A stretch of DNA of 64,000 nt. Source: Lingula anatina. Its lineage: Eukaryota; Brachiopoda; Lingulata; Lingulida; Lingulidae. The position numbers and the translations under genes are program-made. Below the pieces are notes generated by a model. That model worked only from the letters and a program-made list of their open reading frames with translations. It was not told the DNA's origin and ran no database searches. The stretch's first letter is position 1. Every line of letters begins with the position of its first letter. This document shows positions 36,234-48,181 of this stretch, one piece after another. The DNA lies in NCBI RefSeq assembly GCF_001039355.2, contig NW_019775485.1, positions 283,471 to 347,470 on the forward strand. The letters are read 5' to 3'.

Positions 36234-37606
36234 ATTTTGTTGCTTGTTTCATTACGTAATTCTTGTATGGTGTTATGATTTCAGGGACATACGGCGTATT
36301 TTTGGGAAAGATCGCGGAACTAGATGACGTGTTTGAACAAGTTAATATCTCTGAACCGTCCCAAGAAACAGAGGAGATCGAAAGACCAGAGTCCCAAGAG
36401 ATCGTTCCTGATTCGAACTTGATCAAAACTCTTACCTCACGGAATGGTTTGGTCTCTGGTAACACCACGGTTGTTAAATTGAGAGGTATGGTTGACGTTG
36501 TTAATGTTTGTTGTTATTATATTATGTGAAAAAGCAGATAAACCTCCAACTTACTGCTACGCGTGTAACTGTTTTTTCATACAAGTGGGCACAAACGTTT
36601 TTGGTTGCTTACATGTTGTTATCAAAATTAGACATTCTTCATCTGAATGTGCGTTTGTACCTATTTTAAATCTTTCTATTATTAGGTAGAAGTAAAGTTT
36701 GGAAATGCGCAGGGCATGTTTACCAGGGCGAAAACGAGACATCGCACGTGACTTTTTACTTGGTGATTCCGCGAAGAGAGAGTGACCACATCAATGTAGA
36801 TGACGTATTGGTGGGCAGTTCTAGCGGCGGTTTTCTGGAAAAAGTGACAGAAATTGTGACCATCCCTTCCCCGTGGAGAACGAAGTTCGTCCACACCGAA
36901 TTATTGTTATGTGGAAACCTAGAAGACTCATCAGATGTATTTCGGTACGAATTTTTATTGCTATGCCTGTGTATACTCTTCGTTCTGGTCGGTATATTTG
37001 ACGGTATACGGGATAGCCTACATGTATATGTACGTTCCCACCGAGTTGTCTTGAGCTGTAATTTTATTGACTTTGGCGGCAACCCATGGGCTTATCTATG
37101 GAAACAACACCTTTGCCAAGTCCTGTAATTGCCACAACATGTGACACCCATATATTTTCCTGGAGTTTATTCCTAAATTTGTTATATTATATGACCATAA
37201 ATATGCATTTAATTATGCCAAATAATTGTTTGCAGCACTGGTAAACCTATTTTGATATAACTTTATTTAGGATTAATGAAATTCGGAGAGGCTTACAATA
37301 TACCTCTTGCGTTGGTGGAGATGGAATCCCGGGCCTTCAAATGTTCCAGAGACGGACTCCACGATCAGTTTCAGTTGGTAGCGTTATACCTGGAAGACCC
37401 TCACAAGAGTTTGCTGCAAAGGTAGACCTTCACTCTAGTTGCTGTACCTTATAACTCTGGCATGAGGGGATTTCGTTTTAACTCTGGACAGTAGCCTGTA
37501 AAAGGTGTCACATCTGCCATTTGTAATGCTGTTTTAATAATTAGTTAAAATTATTTTTAAATACAAAAGCGTTACATTTTTCCTGCAGGTTAGGGAGCAT
37601 GCCTAG

Positions 37607-37643
<37 letters not shown>

Positions 37644-38080
37644 CGCGGAAGGACTGATAAAACGATTTTTTCGGCAATCTCCACAAAGATTTGTATTTTC
37701 AGTCTTTAACTCTTTCATGTTCCCAATTTGGAAAAGCGTTGTTCAAACCAAAGTCACTGTCTTGTTTGCCTGTTGCCTGTACAGTACGTTTAAACTTATG
37801 ATTAATATACAATAATATGTATTATTCTGATTTTTTTTAAAATATGACCTCGCTTTACATACAGATATATTTATTTGGTTTCACTAAGGTACTCCAAAGT
37901 TTCCAGAAAGATGGCTACAACTTCTTTGAAGTTTCTCCTGTGGAATCCATTGAAGGCGGGGAGGTGACTGTGGCGAGCACGGGTATCACGACAGATAGAC
38001 ATGCAAGACAGAAGAGAACGACATTCACAGCGGGAAAAAGATTCAAGGCAACGTTTCCAGTAACCCTAGGGAAGGTTAAG
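33183..38080 (+). CDS. Secreted Ig-like protein, first six exons (3' incomplete)
   Basis: Exons are 33183-33206, 33677-33911, 36285-36485, 36686-36944, 37271-37421 and 37889-38080. All are GT-AG with agreeing phases (0, 1, 1, 2, 0, 0), giving 354 aa so far. Residues 1-18 (MNSFVTLLFFVSCVSTSA) are a clear signal peptide split by the first intron. There are N-glycosylation sites (NTS, NIS, NTT, NET). Around exon 4, KVWKCAGHVYQGENETSHVT resembles the F-G region of an Ig domain, and HSASLGTYGVFLG resembles another lacking its second Cys. Residues 330-333 (RQKR) are a furin-like site. Exon 6 ends in phase 0 at a good donor (AAG|GTAAGC). I recognise no named family. The mucin-EGF exons at 42866-44121 could be its end. 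Confidence 0.7.
34785..35085. repeat. Degenerate direct repeat of about 120 bp, two copies
   Basis: Copies lie at about 34785-34900 and 34965-35085. They share tccaacattcccc, then gtag(t)aa and tatcaaa, then ctgaattgaaagaaca-like sequence and gtgaaaaca. In intron 2 of the secreted-protein gene. This 2.4-kb intron shows no other coding signal. Confidence 0.6.
36188..36231. repeat. (CT)n microsatellite
   Basis: A perfect CT run ending about 50 bases before the acceptor of the exon at 36285. It may act as part of the polypyrimidine context. Confidence 0.9.
37610..37641. repeat. Poly(T) run
   Basis: A homopolymer of about 32 T in the intron between exons 5 and 6 of the secreted-protein gene. 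Confidence 0.9.
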
Positions 38081-38639
38081 GTAAGCACGCATGCGCTTTA
38101 AGTTTCACGAAAATTGTTAACAAGTTGATGGAAGTACATATTGCAGCATAGGTAAAATGAGAGTACGATTCCAGTTCAATTTAAAGTAAAATAAATCAAA
38201 AACTTTTCTTTTATCGGATAAAGCAGTAGGCGCTCTTTGTCATTTGATATTAACATTAAGAAAGTACATATTCAACGATAAATTGCACATTTTGCAAGTA
38301 TTCTATCCTATTCACTTCCTTTCTTGCCGACACATGGTAATTATTTTAGTTCTTTTATTTAGAGTATCTGGTGTTATCATTATCAACGGTTTTTCGTCCA
38401 GGCAAAGATTGCATAGGTGCTGATTTCTCCTTTGTGGCGCTGATTTTTTATGACGTCCCGTCTAATGTAATACTGAGTGTTACTTTCTTTTAATTTCCAA
38501 ATGTATTTAGATAACTTTCTACAGCATATTTTTTTCCCTAAATGACTTAGTGTGATTATTATATCTCAAATTAAATTGCCCACCACAAAGGCCTGTTGAG
38601 CACCGGACTGTTGAGCACTCTGTACCACACTTAAGCTTG

Positions 38640-38640
<1 letters not shown>

Positions 38641-38709
<69 letters not shown>

Positions 38710-38710
38710 N
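38641..38710. repeat. (TA)n(GA)n tract ending at a single N
   Basis: A TA run passes into a GA run and then one N at 38710. The sequence to the right is of retroelement type. The N probably marks an assembly join, so linkage across it is unproven. Confidence 0.9.
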
Positions 38711-39361
38711 TCCTTAGCAGTTTCGAGTGCGATTATGCTCGTTGTGATCTACTTATGTATCAAGATTCGCATTTTAACGCTAACAGTGATGACCCTTAAA
38801 AATGTTAATACAGGTGAAGCGATGCCAACTGTACCAACATGGATATTGGGTACAACTACAAAAATTAATTATGAAGTACAAACAACTTGTGATGATCCAT
38901 ATTCCTTCATAACATTTCTAATTGCATGTGTTTGTGTAATTTTGGCTATAGTTTGGATACGAGATAAAATTATTAAGAAATTATGCATCTTCCACAAGGC
39001 ACTTCTTATTTTAGAAATTGCCAATGACCAACGATGCATTACTATTCCTATTATTCAGCTGAATGGAAGTCCTCATTCCTGGCATTTTCATATGACGCAG
39101 ATCTCTGATATTTTACAAATTGAAGGTAAAATTAGATCAAATTTATTGATTGATTGGCATGATTTGGTGATAACAAACTACGTAACTGGTCAGACAATAC
39201 AACTACCAGCACGTGTTCCGATTTCGTTTATAAAAGCAATACAATTAAACAAAATTATTGATCGCGAATTTTACAAATTTTTAGCCATTAAACATGCTGG
39301 AATGTTATCCTACATTCGATATTGTCCACCAACGTGCACCGGATCGAACTTAGAATCTTAA
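38711..39361 (+). CDS. Env-like membrane ORF of the retroelement, 5' truncated
   Basis: The frame is open from the N at 38710 to the stop at 39359, about 216 codons; the ATG at 38735 is internal and need not be a start. There is a first hydrophobic stretch, then a second strong transmembrane segment (FITFLIACVCVILAIVW) followed by basic residues, and a tail of about 130 residues containing LPARVPISFIKA and ending in a Cys-containing stretch. Its position after a missing pol and before the polypurine tract and LTR fits a third, envelope-like ORF. I see no conserved fusion or cleavage motif, so the envelope call is positional only. Confidence 0.5.
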   Translation, partial: SLAVSSAIMLVVIYLCIKIRILTLTVMTLKNVNTGEAMPTVPTWILGTTTKINYEVQTTCDDPYSFITFLIACVCVILAIVWIRDKIIKKLCIFHKALLILEIANDQRCITIPIIQLNGSPHSWHFHMTQISDILQIEGKIRSNLLIDWHDLVITNYVTGQTIQLPARVPISFIKAIQLNKIIDREFYKFLAIKHAGMLSYIRYCPPTCTGSNLES

Positions 39362-40761
39362 ATATAACTTGATATTTTCAAACCATCAAATTTTAAAAGA
39401 ACGGCATAGTAAAATTATGGAGCATAGCAATTGCATTAATGATGTGTGTACGACAGTTTGTATTTAGAAATATTTTTTTATGTTAAATGTGTTTAAAGGT
39501 ATGGAATGTACCATTAATTAATAAATTCAGATGGACATATGACATTGAAATGAGATGAACTGATTTTACATGAAATATAATGAACTCTGTTCCAGAGACA
39601 AAATGTTGGAACAAATGAACATTGACTTTTAATGTATATACATATACGTATATCATATTATTAATATTGTCACAATGAATTATTCAGTGAATGAATATGA
39701 CATAATTTCATATTTGATTGACATTTATGAATGATTTATAATGGAAATATTAGTGGAGATTTCCAATTGAATATTAGTGAATATACAGGAAACTGTGGAC
39801 ATTTATTCACAAGAATAGTCACAAACACGGACTATACGTTTATTTTGTTGTAAATGATGCAGAATAAACATCATTTTCATTGAATGAACTTTAATTTAAT
39901 CATTCAAATTATAAAAAAAAAATTTATATACTTGACAAATGGTTAATGATTTAAATGCCATTAACATATTGTGTAATATATTAAGAATTACTATTAAATA
40001 ATATACATGTAAGTATATTGTTGTTACCTTAGACTTTATACACTTTATAACGATATATAATTAGCAGTACACTAAATTGCATGCAAATTAATGTAGTGGA
40101 ACTAATTTCTATTTTAGAAAGCAAGATGACATGGAACAACAAATATAAAATTTGAAAGGAATTATTGTTTTTGAATATCAACAAATTGTGGATGTACGTA
40201 AATGTATTATAAATAGTGGTTATTCACAACCATAAAGGAAAACACTACAGTATGGATGATAATAACAAACGAAATGCAGATTTTCACCACGGACAATGTG
40301 CTGGTCACAATGTTGGTGATGATGGCTGTATATTCGAAAAGGAGTCATGACCCTATAATCCAACGTAGTGTATTTAAGAAGATATTATAAAAATGTGTCA
40401 GAGCCATAATAAGAGAATTACATGTTAAAATTACACAAATTATTAATAAAGTTGAGCATGTGTATTCTTGGGCCGCACATTGAAGACAATAAAGGAAAAC
40501 ACATTACGCATCCACGCGTATCGCAAAATTTGATTAGTATTATTTATCCTTTCTAATATATTCATTGTTTCATGTCAACTAAATAACTATATATATCTAT
40601 ATTATACCATATTATTAAGTCTAATGACATTATTTTAAACTTTTTAAATAGTTTTTTTTAGTTATGCAATGCTTGTGCTTCTACATTCAATAAAATAGAG
40701 AGAATGTATATCGTAATAAAAAAAAGGGGGAATTCGAGGACGAATTTATTTGAAGAGAGGG

Positions 40762-41440
40762 TGTATATCGTAATGAAAATGATTAAAAGTACAGATACAA
40801 AGTTGTGATTGTAATGAATACATTGTACCTTTCATAATTGATACAATATACATTTGTTAAGAGGTTAAACAGTGTAAGTAAGAGAGTTAAAGAGTGCATG
40901 TGTTGTTCAATAATAACAAAAGAATAAGGGAGTATAGTTATCATTCCTTCAGGATGATACAATGAAAAATCTGTATTAATAGAAATGGCGACCTAAGGTC
41001 AAGTAACATACCATTGCCTAATAAGAGAATGATTATATTTTGGGTAATGACGTAATGATGGAAAGTTATGGAAAAAGGGATAATCATAGACATTGTGTAA
41101 GAGCTGAGGAATTATTACATTACCAAATAAGGTAATGTAGGAGAAAGACTTTGTGATACATCATGACATTGGAATGATGATCTATAGGATAAAAGAGAAT
41201 GCATTGTAACTGGAAAATAAGAATATACGAATAAATCTTTTAGGCCCCCAAAAGATGTATGTTCTTCATTTATAGTACTGGCGAAATATCGGTACTATAC
41301 TAGTACACTTATTTTAGGAGAATCAACGGACTGTGATGAGACGCCGATGTTCAATATTCAATAGATATCCAGGGAGACCGAGCGCGATCACTACTCTGGT
41401 GTTGTCGTTGTAAGCTCACGTCTCTATAACTATCTTAACA
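40762..41440 (+). repeat. LTR (about 680 bp)
   Basis: It begins TGTATATCGTAATG after the polypurine tract and may end ...TATCTTAACA (TG...CA). An AATAAA at about 41231 would be its poly(A) signal. The end is a guess, because no second LTR is present for comparison. Confidence 0.55.
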
Positions 41441-41469
41441 TATCTACTTTCTCTATATGTGAGACATTT

Positions 41470-42062
41470 TGCTGAATAACAGTACCTTGCTGCAACCATT
41501 TCGCCTGATTAAAGGATTGGTTTGTTTCATTGGATTATGTTGTTACGGTCCAACACGGCCCGCACATAAAAAAACACACAAACAACAGTGTATCAACTAT
41601 GAAAATAATATTCTATGTCCATATCTGTTCAACTGCCTTTATCGAAGCGCCGTTTTCCACTTGAGGCTGAGATTCTGTGCTGCTGCCTTTCATAGTGAGT
41701 TAAGTTAGGCTTCAAATAGTCCAGGTCCTAAAATACAGTTTTTCCACTGTCAAAGTTCAAACTGTTCACACTCACGTGTTGTGTTCTCCAGTGTCTTAAA
41801 TACAGTTTTCACTGTCAAAGTCCAGACTGTTCACACGCACATGCTGCGTTCTCCAGCATCTCAAATACAGTTTTTCACTGTCAAGGTCCAGACTGTTCAC
41901 ACGCACGTTTTGCGTTCACCAACATCCCGCACTCCAATCAGTCCCGCACTTAATAACGTCACACCTCCCTCCTTAAAGGGAAAAGTTGGAATCTATGACA
42001 ACTTTTTTTTTAAACAAAACTTAACTACATGATCGAGAAAGTGCATCTGCAATTACATTGTC
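41470..42062 (-). mobile_element. Ty3/gypsy-type retroelement 3' end on the minus strand
   Basis: On the minus strand from the N at 42063, the reading is DNVIADALSR then SCS and stop at 42021. DNV(I/V)ADALSR is the C-terminal signature of Ty3/gypsy RNase H. A polypurine tract AAGGAGGGAGG follows at 41964-41974, and an LTR begins TGTGACGTTATTAAG at 41963. Only about 46 bases separate the stop from the tract. The far LTR end is not defined. The rest of pol is lost at the N. Confidence 0.7.
41731..41928. repeat. 66-bp tandem repeat within the minus-strand LTR, three copies
   Basis: Units start with aaatacagtttt(t) at 41731, 41798 and 41863, then cactgtcaaagt, cagactgttcacacgcac and ttctccag. 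Periods are 67 and 65 bases. Being inside the LTR, they may be transcriptional control repeats. Confidence 0.85.
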
Positions 42063-42063
42063 N

Positions 42064-42865
42064 CAAAAACATAAACAAACACGCGATCGGCTGGGTAAAG
42101 TGGAATTTTATTTTTTATTTCAATATTCCATAAATGTCAGTGCTATTCATGGATATTATAATACAAATATCTCGAAGGAGGTATGTTCTTTCCAAATTTT
42201 TGTTGTTTATGCTCTCATTTACCGAGTTTTAGTTGAGCTTGCCGACTTAAGTCTCCTCCCGAGGAGGCTTGACATCGTCGACTTACAGCTAAGAAAAAAA
42301 CGACGTAAGCGACCTTTTAGATTCTTTGTGAAACGGGACTTAGTGACGTAACGACGTAATTACGTTGGTAACCAAGCCCTAAGTCAGGGAAACCGACTTA
42401 AGTTTTTTTGTGAAACGGGGGCCTGTACTAATCATATGGGACCTGGACTTTCATTTCTAGGTCTACCATTCCTGTCAGATGGGCCTCTGTTTTACGCCCA
42501 CTCGTCTCATTAATGTTGCCCGCTGACCAGTGGCTAAGAAAGCTGGTTGAGATAGAACGAACTAATCTGTTCCACATGGTCTCGTGACCGCTTGAGCGAG
42601 TTCGATAATATATCCTTGACCAGCAAGTTAAAGAATAAAGTTATGCAGATAAAATTATGCTCGACTATTCTTTAAGCACTATCTTTTAATATATTTTCGA
42701 ACTTATTTATTTTATAAACGTAACCCACATTTCAGCGCCGCTAAATTAATTTTTTGTAGTTTTTTGTCAAGCTGCGGATTAAATGTTATATCTATATTTT
42801 GCGTAAATGAAACTTACAGGATATACTTTTTTCATTATATAATAAGGGACGGTTTCATTTTTCAG
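42064..42865. other. Non-coding stretch with repeat-like sequence
   Basis: Right of the N at 42063 the sequence changes character. The part to about 42420 contains gacttaag and tttgtgaaacggg twice (near 42326 and 42402), as in short dispersed elements. From 42420 to 42865 it is the intron before the mucin-like exon, and no exon is recognised. Confidence 0.4.
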
Positions 42866-44121
42866 AAAATGTTTCGCATCCAATATAATCAAATGTAATG
42901 GACCATCAAAGACTACGCCTACCCCACCGACAGAAGAACCTACAACTCCTCTGAGACCAACAACCCCGCGCCCATCTTCCACAACAGAACCTTCAACACT
43001 ACCAACAACGAGTTCCCCATCAACTATGGTAGATTCTTCCACTCAGTCAACCCCTACAATAACATCCACCCCAACTGTAACAACCCAACCCCCTACTATG
43101 ACTGAATCCACGCCAGCAATAACAAGTTCCACATCGACTATGACAGATTCTTCTATCCAGTCGACCTATTCAATAATATCGCCTTCTTCCTGGGCAACAG
43201 AAATTACAAGTATGGCTGAAACACCATCAGCAACAATAAGTTCCACGTCGTCTATGACAGATTCTTCCACGCAGTCAACCCCTTCAATAACATCGACCCC
43301 AACTGTCACAATAGAACCCACAAGAATTACCAACATCCCACCAGACGGAACAAATCCCCCACCAGGCCCAGAAACTTCTCCTCCCTCGAAATCCCCTGCA
43401 AACACATCAGACGAACCGCAAGACACGACGGATCCCACTCCGTACGAGACCCCTTCTTCAAAACACACAACCTCTCCCTGGCTAACAGGCTTCACAGTGA
43501 AAACAACTCCACTCACACCAAACACAACGGAAGTCATCACTACAACATCAGCACCAAACACCACTTCCTTTTCCACTGAATACCCGGATGAGGACATGTG
43601 CGCCTTAATGCCCTGCGAAAACGGAGGCATCTGTGCAGATGGACAAGGCGAAACCTTTTCTTGTGTTTGTCCACCAAATTTCACTGGGAAATTCTGCCAA
43701 AAAAGTAAGTCAGATTTTAGTAATATTTCCATAAAGTTAAGCGTAAAAGTTGCGTTTATAACCTGACATCTTTATTACATGTATTTATCTACCGGTTTCA
43801 CAAATTATACCTATTGCCGTGTATATTATCTATTTGCATAAATTGCATCATGATTCGAAATGCTTGATATATATCATTTGGCGAAATTGGAGATTTCCTT
43901 AAAAGTGTAAATTTTGAAAGGTCAGTTGAAAGCGCACCTGCCACACATCTCAATTGGTTCTCAGTGTCACTTCATTTTAAGATTTCATTTCCAATTTATT
44001 TTTTTCAGGAGTCAATGGTTGGACATGCACTTGTGAAGGATGCAATCCTCAGACCTTCGAGTGTACCGGGGATCCACTCTCCCCCGAATGTGACTGTGTC
44101 AACTGTGATTGTGACATCTAA
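42866..44121 (+). CDS. Mucin-like/EGF secreted protein, last two exons
   Basis: Exons are 42866-43704 and 44009-44121, with a GT-AG intron in phase 1 (AAAAAA|GTAAGT, TTTCAG|GAGTC). The 5' exon acceptor needs a preceding exon ending with two bases of a codon, so the gene starts upstream. The first part has KCFASN and then about 230 residues of Thr, Ser and Pro with three imperfect repeats (DSSTQST-P at about 43030, 43145 and 43255), a target for dense O-glycosylation. Next is one EGF module, CALMPCENGGICADG to CVCPPNFTGKFC. The last exon is Cys-rich (TCTCEGC, CDCVNCDCDI) and ends in TAA. No transmembrane segment, so secreted or matrix. Possibly the end of the gene at 33183. Confidence 0.75.
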
Positions 44122-47100
44122 AGGGTCAACGCTGCCACTAGATTGTTAGGCTTGTAAAGCCAACAAATGCAGCACGTTATTTACATACTCTTCAGACGAC
44201 AATTTATTGCGCGCTCGCGTGCTACCGGTATGCTAGGGTTGCCTTTTCTTTCAGTCTTATCCCATGGACTCGTATGGAACGGATGGGCTAATGTTGCTGC
44301 GTAGCTTAAAAGAAAAATACACTGAAGACAATCGTGTGATCTCTCTTTTACCGTTAATGACACTCTTGTCATCAACGCGATCTCTGTTCATATACAGGTA
44401 AGTTACGACCTCCTGTTTAGCCAGATGTGACGCAATGCGTTTTCTGTCTCACCCAACACAATCAAACAATTGTTGAACTTTTTCTGGATTTATAATTATT
44501 CCCTACCTGTATCAATGGTTATAATAGCTGTGAAGTTCGAACGGAAATGATTCTAGATCTACAACACCAACAGCACATAATAACTATGTACCAAGCTATA
44601 TATATTTGCACAGAAACATATTGCTTTTAACCATCCAGGGTGCAATTAATAATAAGGAAAAGAGTACTGTATATGAACAGAAAATTAACTTGAGTCATAT
44701 TTTACTATTATATTATATCATAGGTATGATGTTTCCGTATATAAAAGTTTTTGTTCTGTGGGAATGGGAATCATCCTGAGATCTCTCCTCTTTACCAGCT
44801 TATATATATATGTGTGCAAAACATATATCAGATATTTAAATACTGATAAGCCATGTTGATAATAGTGGTTGATTTTCAATAATCCCGCAAACAGGTTGGA
44901 GAGAGTTTATAATTTTTTAAATAAATAATAACCCTTGGATATCCACAGTATGTGAAACTAAGGTCTCTGCGAGTATATTCACAGAATTAGGTCGTCCTCC
45001 ACAATCTTTTTTTTTAATTGACCAATGTAAAATCATATAATTTTCCAGGAAGATTTATTAATAAAGCTTTGAACAGTTTAACCTTGTTCGTCATAGATTT
45101 TTTTTTTTTTTTTTTTTTTTTTTTGCTTATCGCGCCTTTATACAGACGTACCGGTGTACCAACGTAAAGACGCCTGACATCGCATTTTTTGCGTAATGCC
45201 TTATGCTTTAACTATTTCAACCAAATTTACAGAGAAAAAGAATTGAGATACTTCGAGAAATCACCTTTTAAGCAATACGAAACATAGTATTAAAATAAAA
45301 AGACAAATACCACTGAATGTGCTAAATGTGGCGCGATCTACCACCATCACTATGCTTAAACATGTCAACAGCTACAAAAATTGAAATTACCACTATCATT
45401 TACAAAAGCATTAATGGCAAATAAAGGGAAGGAAGTAATACAGTTGTCATCTCGGTGTTGCAGCTGAAAAACAAAACATGATAACATGATGGCTCTGTCA
45501 CAATAATTATTTTGTCAAGGTCCATGCAAATGTAAATCACTGATCCAAACCTAGAGCTATTGCTCTGTTTTTTAATATGGTCTAAATCATTCTGCAACAC
45601 CGTTACTTTGTATATCACCATGTTTTTCATCTTTTAAAGTTTGTATCAGACTGTGCCATAAACTTTTCGACTTACTGGCCATTCGGACCGCTACTTTCCT
45701 TAAAACGTCTAGTCCGTATCAGGATTCACTGGTCCGAATAAAAATTTCAGTAAGACTGGACATTACATTAGTATAGATAATAACAAGAAATTCATTTTGT
45801 CAGATGTTTATTTTCGAATCATCGTGTAACAGTGATATTTCAAAAAACAAGATAAATCAAACCGACAGCTCTTTTGAAAAGTTATAGAAAAAGCCTAATG
45901 GCCATGTCGGACCACTAAATTTACACATTCTGAATAATTTACTGGTACAAACAAAACTTTATTAGCGGTTGGCTTACAAACAGTGACTTACGCTGCAGAC
46001 TCTAATATACAAAAAAAAAAAAAAAAAAAAAAAATGAGTGATCGAGAGAAAATAATCACAAAAGAAAAAATGATTTCTCAAAAACAAGAAACTGATGTTT
46101 TTAAAAATGTTATCTGTTATTTTCTCAGTCATCTTAACATACATGTAGCTACCTTTTCATTATTAAAAGTCGTGTCATATCTTTAACAAACTTCCATGAA
46201 CGTATCTTTAGTATGTGAAATCCAATTTTGATTCCCAAGAATGATGATAAAAACAAAATGATAAACTTTTTTCAAATACTGTTAAATATTTTTTATCTTG
46301 TGTAAAGACGATAAAAAGGTAAATCGTGGTAAAAAGTGGCAAAAAGTGACAAAAGTGGTAAAAAGTGGCAAAAAGTGTTTTGTACTTTTCAGACACCATT
46401 TCTACCCTCCTACAAATTGTCTCTACCACGTGGCTGACTTGTCATTCCACATAAGTACAAAACACTTTTGGTCTCTACGAACGATTTATTTTTCTGTCAC
46501 ATTTTCAGATTGTAATGAAGATTTATAACTGTTGATCACTCAGACGGAAAAACGTGGCGATAGATTAGAAAATGAGAAACTAGAATAAAACGTGGTTTGT
46601 TGTGAATTTCATTCACTCTCTACTAACTGCCAGGTGTTTAATGTACTGACAGTCATTATCTTTCTATCACTGTATTATAAGGATAGATCACCTCATCATT
46701 TCACTAGCATAACCTCTTGTGTGTTACGTCACCGGTCAAGTGGAACAGGAGATGGTAACATTCAACATTACCCGTACAACTCTTTTCATGCTTGGTTTGT
46801 CAGATAGAACAACAAGTGCTTGAAGCAAATATGTTAAGCATTGTTTTTATTGCAGGACGGAAATATCGCTTCCTTATAAATAACTTACTGTCCACCACGT
46901 GGAGGGAAAGTCACTTAATCGATTTAGATAAATCCTCTCACGTTATTCACAACTCCCTCTGAATACACTTAAATCTGAATTTAATTTAGGAGGTGTTATT
47001 GAGCACACCTGTGCTATGAAAAGCTCCGTTAGCTCCCCCAACGACCTACCTGTGCTGTCCCGGTGTCAATTTCATTCACCTGTAATTAACTCCCTTTGAT

Positions 47101-48181
47101 GTCACCGCAAGCTGTCAATTTCACAATGGCGCGCCGCGATGCAGGGCCGAGGATCTGATATAGCGTTATAGAAATGATAATATCGCAGAGCAGCGCTTTA
47201 ATTGTTGATACTTAAACCCTTCGTAATTTCACAATGCAAAACGCGATGGGGATCATAGCTTTGAAAACAGGGGATTCAGGCCATTTAAGCGGTGATACTC
47301 TCGCGCGAACAATAGAATGCGTAGAGGTTTAATAGGATTTTCAGCCACAAGGTGTGAAAGCGGCGGTGAAAAGTTAGTGGATACTTTGTATATTGGTTGA
47401 GGAGGAAACAGGCCAGTTCTCTATGTTTTTGAGTGATCTGGGAAGCACGGGGATATGCCCCAGTACTATTTGGGTATTGAATCCTGCATTTCATGCATAT
47501 GGACTGTTAGTTTAATTTGCAAGACACCTAAGTATCTTTAAGTCTAATAGAAATGTTATACACAAATACCAGTAATTAAAATGTGTTTTTAGAAACAACC
47601 AATAATTAATAAGTAGACAAAATTAGATAAAAATGAGTTTAGTCCAAAGGCTGGTCTTGTGCTTCAAAATGAATAGTTCGCCGTCTCAAAGAGGGAAGGA
47701 AGGTTTAAATTTATTCCACTTTTAATAAAAATTCAAGAACTGATTATTGGTCATTGTTCTTACTTCTGCGCATGTAAAGGGACTGGTAACATAAAACGAT
47801 CAAATAAGTTTACTTAAAAAAATAAAACATCTTCAAACTCGACTCTTTTGCATTTTTTACTGTAGTTTTTCTATCTAATGGAGTATTTAATATTACATAC
47901 TGGTGAGTAAATACTTAATTAACCACACACCAAATGCACTACAAATTGGTAATCACGGAGGCAAACACGATAATACAATGACTGACACATTCACAGTTGA
48001 ACTACTGGCAGTCTGAATAGGCTGGGTGGCAATATAGTTGGTAGGGTGGGTTAATGTATTGACACACCTTTTTCTCCTCTGGGCCTGGTGGCTAAGAACG
48101 CTTTCCCCTCTACCCAAAATGCGCTGTCCTGTAACGCCAACGAAATGGGGTGCTGGTTGAAGATGCAAGTATTCAAATAGC
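44122..48181. other. Intergenic, no gene recognised
   Basis: AT-rich with poly(T) at about 45098-45124, poly(A) at about 46010-46034 and a tandem run of aaaaagtgg-type units at 46325-46380. The part at 46980-47180 is more complex in composition, with CACCTG, CTTTGATG and TAATTA-type sites, and may be regulatory. Confidence 0.45.
46325..46380 (+). repeat. Short tandem repeat of about 10 bp
   Basis: Five or six degenerate units of gtggtaaaaa / gtggcaaaaa. Confidence 0.8.

Larger units (their letters stand above)
38711..41440 (+). mobile_element. LTR retrotransposon 3' part (Ty3/gypsy-like)
   Basis: Order from left: a truncated membrane-protein ORF (to 39361), about 1.35 kb of very AT-rich untranslated DNA, then ggaattcgaggacgaattt at about 40729, a purine-rich tract tgaagagaggg, and an LTR from 40762. 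A gaattcgaggacgaattt-like block before the polypurine tract is, from memory, common in Ty3/gypsy elements. Gag-pol and the 5' LTR are missing, cut off by the N at 38710. The LTR start sequence tgtatatcgtaat also occurs at about 40705. Confidence 0.65.

Noticed and set aside
38401-38500. Possible extra exon after tttttcgtccag
   Set aside because: The open phase there needs a donor phase different from the one at 38080, and no donor follows before a stop.
43166-43732. 188-codon minus-strand frame
   Set aside because: Mirror of the Thr/Ser/Pro repeat exon; low-complexity antisense.
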